A DNA stretch of 60,000 nucleotides from Adiantum capillus-veneris (lineage: Eukaryota; Streptophyta; Polypodiopsida; Polypodiales; Pteridaceae), in NCBI GenBank assembly GCA_014529385.2, contig CM043963.1, positions 1,680,001 through 1,740,000 of the forward strand. The letters are read 5' to 3'. The notes under the pieces are model-generated. The model searched no databases. It was given only the letters and a program-made list of their open reading frames with translations, and had not been told where the DNA came from. A program made the position numbers and the translations under genes. Shown piece by piece: positions 1 to 12,808 of the stretch. Numbering within the stretch: the stretch's first letter is position 1; each line of letters starts with the position of its first letter.

Positions 1-1092
1 GAGACCTGTTGAAGGCATGTTGATCCCCTTGTTCTGTCTCTCTAACTCAATGACCCTATGGATGACCTCACAAACTCTTTGTTGTTGATCCTCCACACTA
101 GTAGCACCCATTGTGGATTGTAGGACATCTAACCAACCCACGTGATAGGTGTGACCTGTGTATAGGTTGGTGAGAGTTTCCGTTTGTAGTTCGTACTCCC
201 AGTTCTCATTTAAGAACGCTCCATCTAGGATTGAGGTGCTAGGGCCGTCCTTTGAGCTAGATGCAATGTTGCTTTCTAGGGGTTGGCCCTTAGTGGTTGC
301 TAAGTCAGGAGCACTTGATTGCTCTCTTAGCAAAGATATTGACATAGGGGCTTTTGATTTTAACTCTCTTCGTTGCTCTGCCTTGCGTAAGCTCTCGATT
401 TCCTTTTCCCTTGCTCCAAGGATATATCGCTCAACCTCTTGCACTTCGGCAAGGCTTCTACCATCGGGTAATAGGACCTCAGAGGGGAATAGCTCTGAAG
501 AGTCAAGCGGTGCAGTGAATGAAGTATTCACATGCACATTCTCTAAGGGCGTAGGGTCTACGTTGGTCATGAATGGAGAATTTACTTCCCCACCCCCCTC
601 ATTTACATCATTAGGTCCATGTTCAGAGTGAGTGGCTCTACTAAAGGTTTCCTTCAAGCGGCTAAGCACGCTCGGTCCGGACCGTGGGTCCATGGCATGC
701 ATGTCTTGGCTTGAGCTATCGGGATTAGGCATTGGGAAACCCTCCATGACGTCGTAGTCAGAGGAAAAGTCACTAGCCGCTATGTTCGGGTCTTGGTTTG
801 TACTACCTTGGGTCCCCGCCGAGTGCCCGGAACCTAAGGTAGGTGGATATTGAGAACTCGCGTCAGTCGAAATTCTCTCTAGTTGCTCCGTCTCTAGCAC
901 ACGACCAGAGCGCAGATGCATGTGCCAGCGTGAGCTAACGACGCTCACTTCTCTCCTTCCGCACTTCCTACTCCCTCTCCGGTTGTCACATTGCGATTGC
1001 GGTTGTTGCATTGCAACTGCATGTAAGAGCTCTACGCATTGACGTAAGCCATTCACAGTATTTCGTAGGTTTTGGTGTCGTCGACCCGCGGC
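1..1092 (-). CDS. Partial Gag-like ORF of a retroelement, running off the left edge
   Basis: The minus strand is open for about 364 codons from 1092 to base 1, with no stop inside the window, so this is the N-terminal part of a longer protein. Candidate starts are ATG at 1011-1009 and at 921-919; the latter begins MHLRSGR, and a short basic RSG motif like this is common near the N-terminus of plant Ty3/Gypsy Gag. The product is hydrophilic and rich in Ser, Asp, Glu and Pro. A charged helical stretch (REKEIESLRKAEQRRE) about 200 residues in looks like a coiled coil. No zinc knuckle or protease has been reached at the edge. I see no primer site or LTR boundary immediately upstream (1093-1400). 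Gag is an inference from composition and motif; the open frame itself is directly visible. Confidence 0.55.
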
Positions 1093-2079
1093 CTAATTTC
1101 ATCATAACTAATAATTTACACTTTTAAATCGAAAACTAAGCATAGACGGGGTATTGGGGCATCATTGCTAAGCATTTAGATGCATTCTGGGTCGAAAACG
1201 ATTAGGTCAAAAATCCATTGTTGTTAATAATCGCGATTTTGGAACTTGACCTAAAGTGGGATTTGAGGCCATAGACATGTGCGCTTAGGTCTTATAAACT
1301 TGTCCTAGAAGTTTCGTTACGTTTGGATGTCATTTGATGCTGTAATGGATGTGATTTGCTTACCGATGAGCGATTGGCTTTTGGCGATTTCAGTCACTTG
1401 AGTTTAGCTTGAGTTAGATGTGAGTTGTTAGTTTTTTTCTGAGAGATTGACAACCTCTTGTAGCCTCTATGCACTAGTCGAGTCAGCTTTGTCCCATGGT
1501 TTGACAAATTAATCGTGGTTCTCGCTAATACTGCAATAAGATAGGATGGTGATGTTAGACATGCATCCCACAGAGGGCAAACTCTTAAAAGAAATAAACT
1601 CAACATTTAAAGGTTCATGAGATAAGGTGAGTCATCAATAGGATTAACCCAAATTCACCATAGTGAGGGAAGTTTTCATAGCATTTCTTAATATCTACTG
1701 AGAACAAGGAGGAGGCTACCTTTGGGAGGTTAAGGATGCAATCATAAATGGAATCAACAATCCACCAAGACTGGAGCTTGATGTCATACAAAGTAGTGCC
1801 TTTTGATTAAGTATCCTTTCTCTCTCCTTCAACAATGGGAGGCAAAGGTTTAGCAAGCAAGCCATATGCGAGGATAACTTAGAATAAGCACTATGGGCTC
1901 CACAAGTGAGCCATCTAAAACTTCTTTTATGAATTTTTTAAGAAGCCATCAAGAAAGGGAGGGGTAAGGAATTGGGTAATCACATCCTCTTAAGCATAAC
2001 ATCCACTATAGTAGTGGGGTCCTCACTACATTGGGTGAAATCAGGGCTAGATAATCCTTTTTATACTTTAGTCTAGGCT
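1093..2079. other. No recognisable gene
   Basis: The sequence is AT-rich with frequent stops in all frames. It may be the untranslated leader of the minus-strand retroelement on its left. I found no LTR terminus, primer-binding site or tandem repeat. Confidence 0.4.
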
Positions 2080-4430
2080 TTACAAATAAATAGTGGAGTT
2101 ATTGGGGGCCTCATCTATACAAGTGAATAAGAACCTACTTTTGAGAGAGTGAAAAATGACATTCATATCAATGTCAAGGGGATAGCTAGACTTGATAATA
2201 TTTAATAAAACATGCTCTAATGTTGTAGTTACCAAGCTACAATTTGGGGGGGGGGGGGGGGGGCAAGACAATCTTTTCAGACAAAAGCTTCTCTACCACA
2301 ACAAATAGTTCATGGAAAGCATCCTCCATGTTAGGAGTACAAGAGGGGATTTGGTTCAAACCATATTGAATAATAGAATTCACCTTAGCAGGGCTACTTA
2401 GATTATTCACTTTAGTAAGCACATATCCCAATTCAAGCATAAAGCCAGGGTTTGAGGGTAGACAGTAACAAGCATGCTGACAAGGTGAAGAAAAAGCATC
2501 TTTTTTATTATGAAGTACCAATTTTAAGGAAGGCTTAAAGTTCCAAGTAAACATACATGCTTCCCATAAAGGCGTTAGCACAAAGTTCAAGCCAAAAAAG
2601 AACAAACCAGACAAGGACATGAGACAAGGCAAATCCATGAGAGGATTACAACTGATAAAGATCCTACCCAACTAATATTTCTAAGGAACCAGAGACAATC
2701 TTCTAGTAGCATACTTTTCCACTTGTAGAATTGAATAGTGGTTAGTTGTAGAGGAGGGACTTGGCACTAGGTATATAGCTACGAGTGAAAGCCTATCTAA
2801 CACGACCATTAGAGGTTTCAAAAGGTTGGCCAAGAAGAATAGGGAAGCTAGGAGTTTTGGTAGTAGGGGGGGTCATGCAGTTGCCATGCAGAATCAACAG
2901 CTGAGGAGGCATTCCAATTCATGTTAGGGGGTGGGGTAGAGTGAGTAAGCTTGATGTTGCCCAATTTCTTACCCCTCCCTCTGTTTGACCTGTGAGGATC
3001 CCCTCATGCTCTCTTTGGAGTTCTACCATCATTAGCTAGTTCCCTATTAGGGATAATGGCCTTTCTAATGAAGGTGTCCACTTCAATCAAGATGATGGTA
3101 GGGGCATGCAGTTTTCCACCAAAAAGTGCAAGTTGCTTGACTGCATCTTTTAGCTTCTCCCTATAGTAGACACAAATCAAGAGGGACTTTAGGGCTTCTT
3201 GAGCTAATAGCCACCCAACAAAGGAAGGTTTGCATGGTTTTCCTTAGAGAAGCAATGAGAAAAAGGGTTTGAAGGCTGTGCATGATCATCCACAGGGCAT
3301 GATCAAACCAGAGAATGTTGGCACCCTTGCAAAGATCACTTTATCCCACATGTTCACATCCACACTTGATGAAGGGCCTATGCACATTCCAGATTTGTGT
3401 GGTATAGTTAGAGTCCCTTCTAGTGGTGCTAATGAGTCACCAAGTAGACAACCCACGTTAGCATTGCACCTCTAAGTTTCAAAACCGCCCATAGTAAAGG
3501 GGCAAGACAGTAAAGAAGACTCAATGAGAGTAAAGCAAGTGTTCTGCAAGATTTGTTGCAGCCCAATCTTCAACGCTTCCTTATCCCTCTCATTAATTAA
3601 AGTGAGTAGTAAAATTTCTGTAAGAGGTGCCAGGAGGGAAAATTTTCCAAGAGCTCATGGCTTGTGGTTAGCATACCCTAGGTAGACCTCAAGAAGTCTA
3701 GCAAAGATATAAGGGTATGTATATAGGGTTTGTTTGTAATCCCAAGGGAGGGGCTAGTAATAGAATAGTTCTAAGTAGTTATTGCAACCTCATACTCATC
3801 CAATCCATCAGGGATCAGCATGTTTGTAGCAATAGTAGGGGGTGACAACGATAAAGATGGGGCACCCTACAACAGATGCTTTTTCCTTTGCCTAATCAAA
3901 GGATCATTGCGTAATTTATTACCATGTAAGTCCATGAACTTACTCATGATCGGGGAGAGTTCTCAAGCCATTCCTTGTGTTCTCTACCATCACCATCTTG
4001 GATTATATGAAGATTTGCAGCAATATTCATGACTCGAGTGATTGTAGTAGCAGGATTTTCCCTTGCCAAGGCATAGATATTAAACCATGTAGGTATGTCA
4101 AAGTAGGCAAGGACCAAGAGATCAATTGAATCGTCTAGAGCAAGTGATCCTTTGTCAGCATCCTATAAATTTGTATGGAAGGTTAGATCCTTTATACATA
4201 GAAGAAGACCTTGCATAATAGAAGGTGGACTAGGCAAGCTTCCATCATATCCCAAAGCTGAAAGAGCAGCATCCCATCCTCCAGAACCATTAGCTTGAAT
4301 CAATCCATAATAAAGTGTAAGCCAAGAGTAAATATCAAAACTTAAAGATGGTAGATTATAAGGGAGTATCACTACCACCACTAGTGTGTGTGTGTGTAGG
4401 TTTCCAATTGTAAAATCTTCTAGCATCACT
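2080..4430 (-). pseudogene. Degenerate minus-strand coding region of unknown family
   Basis: Several minus-strand stretches read like protein but are broken by stops and frame changes. One runs from about 4430 to 3950 and includes LALDDSIDLLVLAYFDIPTW; a second, around 3230-3000, contains FGGKLHAPTIILIEVDTFIR; a third spans 2671-2080 and is split by an 18-base G run. Between them, near 2850, is PILLGQPFETSNGRV, which weakly resembles the C-terminal LLGxP motif of retropepsins. The pieces are collinear, which suggests one decayed gene or element read right to left. I do not recognise the family; a retroelement polyprotein is plausible. No intact product is possible. Confidence 0.35.
2246..2263. 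repeat. Poly-G tract (18 G)
   Basis: An uninterrupted run of 18 G sits between two minus-strand open stretches in different frames. Length change in this run would be enough to cause that frameshift. Homopolymers like this are also prone to assembly error. Confidence 0.9.
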
Positions 4431-4733
4431 TATAACTAGTAAAGATGCAACAAGAGATAAAGACAAAAAGGAATCCATAACCATTTAAAATATAACAAGA
4501 TTTTGAGGTACAAAAGAGATGAGGCAGGGGTTTCGAGAATAGACATGTTAAGTATGGAGCCTGATTTACCCCTTGTAATTTTTTGTATTAAAAACGCACA
4601 TCTGTAAGGCCCACGTTATGAGGAGAAGCCATCGTGCCTGAAGGAAAATCACTCACCGGAAATAAAAATCACTCGTCAAAAACCAAAATTTTCATGACCA
4701 ATCGCGAGCAAAGCTCGAGATTGGCTTCGCCAG

Positions 4734-5067
4734 AATATTGGCTTCAAAGCTGCAGAAAGTGATCTCACTTTCTACCACGAAGGTAGAGTATGTCGCAATG
4801 ACGGAGGCAAGCAAAGAAATTATGTGGCTTCATAGATTCTTAGAAGAGCTTGGATTCAAACATGACAATTGTGTCTAGTATAGTGATAGCCAAAGTGCTA
4901 TCCATCTTGCAAAGAACTCAGCCTTTCATTCAAGGACAAAGCACATTGAGGTGAGATATCACTTCATACGCACTCTTTTGGAAGAGGGACAACTAAAGCT
5001 AGGAAAGATGCATACAAGTAAAAATCCTGGAGACATGTTTACAAAGGTGGTCAAAAAGACTATTTTA
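4734..5067 (+). pseudogene. Ty1/Copia RNase H remnant
   Basis: Translation gives the C-terminal RNase H of a Copia Pol: LSTTKVEYVAMTEASKEI, then YSDSQSAIHLAKN, then SRTKHIEVRYHFIR and HTSKNPGDMFTK. These are family hallmarks, including the catalytic Glu of the A-E-Y-like motif and the Asp of DSQSA. One in-frame TAG at 4876-4878 breaks it where the family normally has Trp or Gln. Neither the Copia RT before it nor an LTR after it is present. It ends abruptly against a Gypsy integrase at about 5068. About 300 bases upstream (4431-4733) show nothing recognisable. Confidence 0.85.
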
Positions 5068-5075
5068 GCTTTGAT

Positions 5076-5942
5076 GTGTTTGAAAAATGGGGTCTTGATG
5101 CTATCGAACCCTTACCTATGACTAGCAAAAGAAATGCTTACATCTTGACAACAGTGGATTATTTGTCACGATGGGCAGAAGCCAAGGCTATCAAACAGAT
5201 TACCAATAAAGAGATGGGATTTTTTTTTTATGAGTACATGTGTTGCAAATTTGGTGTGACACTAGAGCTACTTTCTGATAGGGGACTAGGATTTAGAGGA
5301 GAATTGTTTGATTTCTTATGCGAAAAGCTCAATATACATCATAGGTACAGTTCTCCCTATTATCCACAATGCAATGGTCTTAATGAAGGATTCAATGGAG
5401 AGTTGGTAAAGATCTTGAAAAAGATGACTCAGACACATGGGAAGACTTGGGATTCAGAGTTGCCTTGTGTGTTATGGGCCTACAGAACTGCTATCAAGAC
5501 GAGCACAAGATTTTCCCCTTACCACTTGGTTTATGGCAAGGAAGCTTTATTAACAATTGAAGTGGAAATCCCTGCTCTCAAGTAATTGTTATTGGAAGGT
5601 GAGGAGAAAACAAATGCATGGCAGAAAAGGTTATTGGATTTACAATGCTTGCAATTGGATAGAGCTTTAGCTTTGAGCTACTATGAGGAAGTGTCAAGGA
5701 AGGCTCAGCTAAAAGACAATGAGTGCGTGGAAGATAAAAAATTTGAGAAGGGTGATTTGGTGTTGCGATACAATAGTAAATTGGACAACACCTTTCAGAA
5801 GAAATTTCAAATCAAATGCAAAGGTCCTTTTACTATTGTAAACAAGTTTGAAAATGGCACATATCAAGTTTGACAGACTTGAATGGTACACATCATAAAT
5901 ATCGTGTCAATGGTTACCGATTGAAGAATAACTGGCACGTTT
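5076..5942 (+). pseudogene. Ty3/Gypsy integrase remnant
   Basis: The integrase catalytic core is clear: WGLDAIEP (first Asp), LLSDRGLGF (second Asp), then YPQCNGLNEGFN with Glu exactly 35 residues after the second Asp (D,D35E). It continues into VLWAYRTAIKTST and the C-terminal domain (KFEKGDLVLRYN, then KGPFTIVNKFENGTYQV). A TAA at 5583-5585 splits the frame after the core, and a frameshift near 5872 separates the last 23 residues, which end at the TGA at 5940-5942. The upstream RT, RNase H and HHCC domains are missing, replaced by a Copia fragment. Integrase normally inserts element cDNA into the genome; this copy is broken. Confidence 0.88.
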
Positions 5943-6012
5943 GATGACAATTGTGACTGATGAAATGTTGTCAATAGAATGAGACAATGTGGAAATATTT
6001 GAAAATATGGAT

Positions 6013-6056
6013 GAGGTGTCTAGGGATGAGCTACAGTTGTTCACCCTAGACACCTC
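6013..6056. repeat. Perfect 13-bp hairpin
   Basis: GAGGTGTCTAGGG at 6013-6025 is followed, after 18 bases, by its exact reverse complement at 6044-6056. It lies just downstream of the integrase remnant, in what would be the element's 3' untranslated region. Confidence 0.75.
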
Positions 6057-6389
6057 TCCTTGTCATGAATGATCAAGCACGCTAGGAAGGGCTGGCAAGC
6101 TATGTCGAGCATTTTTTAGATGAAGATAAAGTCACTATTCCATGCTAAAAAGCTTGCTCACTAGCTTCGAGTACATAGATGTACTTAATGCTTTGAGTTT
6201 TCAAAGTGCTCTTGTAAAAAATATGTATAAATGCTTGGTTTTGCTTAGTCTTTTTCAAGAGTTTTGGGTTGGTTGAACTCTTAAAAGGTGGTTTTCAATG
6301 AGTATTTTCAATCATGCTTGATAGTCGGTGAATCGGATGCATACATCATAAGTTACATGCATTGAAAGTGGGTGGTTCCTTACTTCGAA

Positions 6390-7320
6390 AGCATGCAAAC
6401 AAGAAGGAAAGGCAAGTGGACTGATTTGATGGATTTAATTAGGAAATGTGTGGCCGAGGAATTTTGGAAATAGCCAAGGTGATAAGCTCCGAGACGGAGC
6501 TCTGAGCTGGGCTTTACAGCGTCGCATTCGGTGCTCGGAGTCACCCACCATGCCTCCGTTAAGATTGCTCGGTGTGGGGAGCAAAACAAAAAAATATTGG
6601 CTTAAGTGGGGAGATGGGAGGATGGTGCCAAGTGGCAATGGAGTAATCCCACATGGGGGGGAGCAAGTGGAAATTGGAGGGTATAAGGGGGGGAGTGGGT
6701 ACCCCCTAAGGGTGTATCAAAGGAGCAAATGAAGCCTCCTTGCCTTGCTACTGAGGGATCATGGGTGTTGGGGGAGAGAGGACCGCACTTTTTTAGTTCC
6801 CGCTGCTGCCCAGGTGCCTGACCACCTTTTTGGTCCACTGGACATCTCCCATCTCCACTTGTCTTGGTCAAAAAGTGGTGGACAACTCATTTTTCACCCA
6901 AAAAAGGCCTAAAATGGACCAATTAAAAGGTGCCCAGAGGGGGAAATGATGTCGGCTAAGAGGAGAGAGAAAATCCCTTGGGATAAGAGCCAAGAAATCC
7001 TCTTTTAATAGCTGCAGTTCCATGCACACCCTTTTTCCTAACAGAGACTAGCTTTTTTGGAGCTTAGAAAGCTTGTAACTCTCTCGTCTATTGTCGGAAT
7101 CAAGCATATGGATACTTTAAGGAGGTCTACACAACACAAGATTTGTCTTTTTGATCTTGGTTTTTAGCAATTTTAATAATGGTTTGGGTTAGGGCTGTTT
7201 CCCGCCCAACTTTACAAGTGTTCGTCATAAGTGTTTCCCACAACTTATTAGTGTTTCCTTCCGACAGTGTGGTGTGTGCAAGGCTATAGAGGTTCTTCAT
7301 TTCCTTCTTGTTTGCATGCT
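6390..7320. repeat. 21-bp inverted repeat flanking about 0.9 kb
   Basis: A 21-base sequence starting AGCATGCAAACAAG at 6390-6410 recurs as its exact reverse complement at 7300-7320. The enclosed 890 bases have no convincing gene. I could not identify a target duplication outside the arms, so a small non-autonomous DNA transposon is only one possibility. Confidence 0.6.
6950..7266 (+). repeat. Possible solo or 3' LTR (about 317 bp)
   Basis: The segment starts TGTCGG and ends CCGACA, a perfect 6-bp inverted terminus of TG...CA type. It is directly preceded by a purine-rich tract (AGAGGGGGAAATGA), as expected before a 3' LTR. No second copy, target duplication or typical primer site was found, so this is a candidate only. 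Confidence 0.35.
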
Positions 7321-8549
7321 AACAATGCATACACGACTCCACCCTTTGAATCTCCCATACAAGCCTCAAGAAACCTCCCTTTTTTTTGCCACTTTCAAGC
7401 AAGTGTAACTTGCTGCTCCAAGGTCTAATACCCGAGCCGTAAGTTCCAACCATTAAACACGGCTCTCAACTTTAAAATCTCTTGTGCTCCCTGCACTCCT
7501 ACTTTCCCACGCCCGTGATCCGAGGCAGCCAAAACTGAGAAAATTATCTGCATGCATTTCTTTGCTAAATGCTCCCATCTTTACCAGGTCGTAACTCGGT
7601 GCTCGAGAATCTGGTCGGCAAACCGTGGTTTCCTGCTGACTCCACATGGCATGCTCTATTTGTTTGAAGCCTGTTAAGATCTAAAAAATTTCAGATGGCC
7701 CGATTCCCAATGCGAGAAAGTGGGCACAGACCTGGCCCCCGGGAAATATTCAACTAGCCATAACTTGCTATCAAGAGGTCTGATCGGCAATCCGAAAAGA
7801 CATGCATGCCCTATAATTTGAGATCTACACATCTATCTATTGACATTTTCCTGGGACATTTGTCCCCAACTGCCATGTCCATCAGGGATCTATTAACCCT
7901 TCTAACTTTGCAGTGCAATATCTTGAGCCACCGTCATTGCCGAGCCCCCTTGTTGAACATTCATGTTCAACCAAAAAACTACTTTATTCTTCTACCAAAT
8001 AATAAAATTGGCAAACACTATTTAAAACTATGAGCAAACCACAAAAAAACTGCCATACGTACATTGCTTCCAAACCTCAAGTGTGTTGCCCAACCCCCTG
8101 CATCACATAGTCTTCAGTTGGATCAAAAACCTTGCAATGATTCTTTCCATCCATCTATAACCGCATACCATTGTAACGCTCTCTAGCACATAAACCCTCA
8201 TGCTTGTAGACTCACCATAGCCTACCTTCATCATGCTATGCATACATTGGCAAGAAAGCATCCACTACATACCAAGCAACATCAAACTCACCATCACAAA
8301 AAATGTACCTGACCCTCTCTCCCAACCATAGAAAATGGATTTGTCCTAAAACGAGCATTGCATTGGACATAAACACTCCTCCACATTGATCTCAATTGGC
8401 ACATCCATAGCACACTTCTCATCCACAAAAATCTCCACATGTGTAGGGACTAACCCTCGTATCACCTGTATCCTGGTCAAATATTTATCTAGAAGCACTT
8501 GCATACCTTCATCCATAGCATCTTTGGCCTCATCAAAGCCCCAATAATA
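7321..8549. other. No recognisable gene
   Basis: Short open stretches exist on both strands but none has family motifs. Part of this region (around 7730-7830) loosely resembles 12090-12230, suggesting an old dispersed repeat. Confidence 0.4.
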
Positions 8550-10650
8550 CTCACTTTCATAACATACCTAATCCAAAAGGCCTATATCCATAGCATCATC
8601 ATGGCAATCCATAGGAACCTCAAGTTGCTTTTCTCTTTGATTAGCATTCGGCACATCACGAGCATAATAAATATGCCTAGCCCCTTTGATTTCTGTCTCA
8701 TCCTCATCCTCTTGTTGACATGGTGGACCAGCTTGGCTATCCATAAGTGCGGCCTTACCCTTTCTTGCATAGCTCTGAACCATGTGCACTGGAACAACAC
8801 TTGACACCGCAACTCCCATTAGCATGGTCACCAACATAGCATTGCATGCTCCCTTTGACATCATATCCGCTTTCATTTGATTTGGCACGTCAACCTATTC
8901 TTCTTACTTATTGGAAATCGCCATATCATTAGACACATAACAAGGTAGCTTTACCTTTACCAACACAGGCTCGTCAAAATATGTCTCATCTCCATAGGAT
9001 GTGTATTCATCCATCCTATCCTCTTCAATCACTTCCCAAAGATTGGAGATTGTATCTTCATCGTCATCAACACGACATGCCGACTCCGTCTCATCATCCT
9101 CACTATCTTGCTACTCCACAGAAGCTTGATCATTCGCATAGCTTTGCACACTTTCTTCATCTACTTCCAAGATCTTAACATCTGCAACTCAATTGCACTC
9201 TGCTATTTTCTCATGCAAACACTCAACAAGAACATGCTTTACCTCTGAAAACATTTATTGGTAATTGACATTAGCTACCTATTTTGCACAAATGTTCTTT
9301 TTGACAAGAAGCTTATCCTCCTTGACAAGCTCACTCACCACCGGCACAAGTACTCTACAAACCAGAAACCTCCAACGAGCATAATTGACCATTGGCCTTA
9401 CCTCAATAGGGTTTGCACTTTAAACAAGTGGCATTACCTGTGGTTGAACCATAGAACTCAACATTATCGCCGCCGTAGGCATATAATTCATAGGCTTTAG
9501 CAATCCTAGATCCAGCTTTTGCTTTACTTTCCTACTCTTCATCCTGGCTAGGTAATTCATATCATCATTCATATTCGCATTGAATTCCCCCTTTTTTTTT
9601 TGGGTGCAAGCACTCTAACAACTTTGACAACTTCAAGTCAGGTTGCCTTTAACCCCAATATCAACCTCCAACTGCTTATAATATGCTTCAAATTGCTCAA
9701 AGACAATGAAAAAATCTCTACTTACATCTTGGCGTACCACTTTCAGCTTTTCACCAGTCTCCTATGGAGTAACCACCTTTATAACTCGCTCTATAAATTG
9801 GCTCTTCAGTTCCTGCCACATGAGCTTCGGTCATCACCCTTCAAATCATCGAACCAAATCTTTGCTCGTCCGTGCATCAACAAAGGCACCATTTGCAACT
9901 TTTTCGCATCCATCAACACATGCATCAATAGCAATGCAAAATATGCTATCCAATCATCCAGGTATTTAGCACTTGTAAATATGTGGCCAAAGTTTGGCTC
10001 CATCATCTCTACGAGTTTCAAATCCGACCACCAAATATTCTTCAACTATTTGCCAGTCATTTGTCAGCTTCAAACACCGCTTTCAACTTCAAATTGGAGC
10101 ATCAATGCACTCCTCCGCGGGGGCACCAAAAGATGGATAAGGGGAGAGGGAAATACATCTGGAACCCAAACAATCTGCCTCCACAACAAACCACACAAAT
10201 TTTGTCCCGTTTACTACCGTGCCATAGCACACACCTATCTCTCTTTCTCTTTCACACATAGAGGGTCGAGGAGGCACACACGTCGCAAACACGGGCACCA
10301 GATGATTGGAACAGACCAAAAAGAAGGAGGGGGGAAAGGAGAAGAAATTGCAACAAATTTGGATATGATTTTCTTCCATTGTGTCAAAAAACACCATCTA
10401 CAACAACCACGATACCTACGGCTACCAAAGTGCTTTGTCAGCACAACCACAATGAGCACAAAAGAAACACAAGCAACCCTTGGTTTCACCACTATGCGGA
10501 TCTCCTCGCTGAGAGCGGCCAAAAACCTCTCTATGTTAGTGCCTTTGTTGTCCATTAGGAAGAGGATGGGGTGTAGGAGGACCTCATTATTTTCCATGAG
10601 CTTGTGGAGTTGATTAACATTTTGACAAATAGGTGTACGCCATGTGTGCA
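8550..10650 (-). pseudogene. Degenerate retrotransposon gag, minus strand
   Basis: Reading right to left, the clearest part (about 10045-9660) contains LLMHGRAKIWFDDLKGDDRS and, after a frameshift, WQELKSQFIERVIKVVTP and FIVFEQFEAYYKQLEVD. This matches the central retrotransposon Gag domain, which has a small residue followed by an aromatic pair and later charged helices. Downstream (9250-8568) is a long acidic stretch (for example DETESACRVDDDEDTISN) interrupted by a few stops, then an ORF of about 107 residues at 8888-8568. Gag would form the virus-like particle. No protease or RT follows at lower coordinates, so this is a truncated, inactive copy. Confidence 0.6.
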
Positions 10651-12808
10651 AAATGGTGGGTGTATAAGAGTGGTCAAAGGATACACTTTCCCCCCAAAAA
10701 GGAGGTGGACAATTTTATGACTTTTGGCCTTCCATAATTCCCACATATGATATCTGATTTGAGCGGAGATCATAGATATACAATCTGCGCGTCAAGCTCT
10801 TTCCATAGGTATGCTACATGATGTGGTTTTACCCATTAGGTTTTAAATTCCATTTTGGAGGGAAACTTTGAATTCAAATAAACTAGCCGTTTTGTCTATT
10901 TGAATTCAAAAGTTGTCCTTTGATTACTTTCTTAATACTAAAGGTTTGTCTTCCTTAAACTACGAAATAAAGAGGCCCTCCTAGACCCCATTCTCTTCCT
11001 AATGCTTCAAAAGCTTCAAGAAAAGCTCTTTTGAGATTGTGTGGAAGATCCTCTTTGAGCTTTGTCTTCTCCAAAAGGAAGCCCACCGGTTGAGCCCTAC
11101 TTGGCCTCCATATATTCCAAAAGAGAACCCCAAAAACCGCCTTGCAAGGTCCGTTATCTCCTCCTAAGAAGCTTGCTCGAAAGACACCTTCACTTCAAAA
11201 AGTCTTTGCCCCCCTTAGGTGTGTGCATGGGATTTCTATTTTGAGACCCCTCATGCTATTCTCAGCTTGCACGGTGCATAAAGGTATCTCCTTTTAGCGG
11301 CTTTCCTTGAGTCTGAAGCATCCACATGAGCTCACCCTTAAGAGGGACATCGTCGAGGACCTTGGTGCTCCCTATCTCTCTCTCAAAAAAGGTTGGCGCA
11401 GTAACGACCTCCCCATAGCGGGTGCAACATCATCAACTTGCACTAGCTACTAGATGGCATTGTGGCGAACAAAAAAATGACAATATCAATGACAAAAGAA
11501 CCAACGTGCTGCCTTCACCCAGTAAAAGGAGCGGATAATGTTGTCCGCATCTCCCTGCGCAGCACGACAAAGAGGACTCCATTGCCAAGGACCTCTAGAG
11601 AGCTCCCTCCTCTACTTGTGATAACAATAGGTAAGCACTCCTCATCACAAAAATCCCCTTTCATGCTCCCTCCTTTGCGCATTTAGGATTTACTTCCGCC
11701 ATGTGGGAGTCTCCCAAGGATTCCCCTCCAAGGCCTCATAAAACTCCTTCAAAACTTATAAAAATAGCTTTTTCCCCCCGAGTTCAATGCCCTACAAACT
11801 TTTGCCTAGTGATTGGATTTTTTATCACAAATCCCGGTTGGTAAACTTGGTCCTCGGCTATGATTCCCATAAATCTTGCTACATATTCACTCCCTGATGG
11901 GCTAGAACTAAGCATCTTAGAACGAAATAAAACTTTCTAACACCCTTGTTCAATAAATAATTCACAGGTCGTATCTCAATGATCCAAACTCCGTTTGACA
12001 CACCGTCGCTTTCTATGGCTTTCAAATGCAGCATACTTGACATCAAAACCTTGGAAAGGCCCCAAAAACATCAAATGGCACACCTACCAAGGTGATGAAA
12101 CTGACACAGAATTGGCCCCTAGTGAAAATTCATCTCCTATTTTCTTGACATCAAGGGCTCCAAATGATGATTTGAAAAGATCGGCATGCTCCATGCTTTG
12201 AGTTGTACACATCCATAGGCTGAAACCAGCTCTAGCCACCACCAGACATCACCTGCCCTGTCCGTCTCAAATTTGCAAACACCTTCGATTTTAAATTGCC
12301 ATATTTTGTAATCTATAGCTCTATTTGACAAGCCATCTAGACCAGTTCACTCATCACTTCAAGATCTACATTCCTAAGCAAAAAACTAGTACTTTGGACA
12401 TCCTTCACCTACCACCTTGTAAGGCCCTCTTTAGAGCCCACATGGTCTAAAATCCCACATAAAACATACATCATCCCTGCCATTTGTGTGTCCTCAATAT
12501 TACCATCTAATATAGCCCTTTACCATGCGTCTGCAAGCATACACATCACCGATTGGACCCGCTGTTAAGGTTGACACACTTTGGTTGCACCAACATGCCA
12601 TTTGGTGTCATGTAGCATGCTGTGCATAACAACCAAAGGCGCCCGCGGGTGTGTTGTGGCACGACGTTGTCCTGTGTTGTGGTGTGTTGATACCGTTCCA
12701 TTGCTGTTGATAGCTTCCATTGGCACTTGAACCAATGATGACATGGAAAGCATGTCGGTGATGGTTCCTATGAGCGCATTGGGGCCCAACCTTTTAAGGT
12801 AAAGGACA
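10651..12808. other. No recognisable gene
   Basis: Short frames occur on both strands without recognisable motifs. I see no LTR, tandem array or splice-supported coding segment. Confidence 0.4.

Noticed and set aside
9600-10613. 337-codon plus-strand ORF
   Set aside because: It lies antisense to a gag pseudogene with recognisable motifs, and its own translation has no domain.
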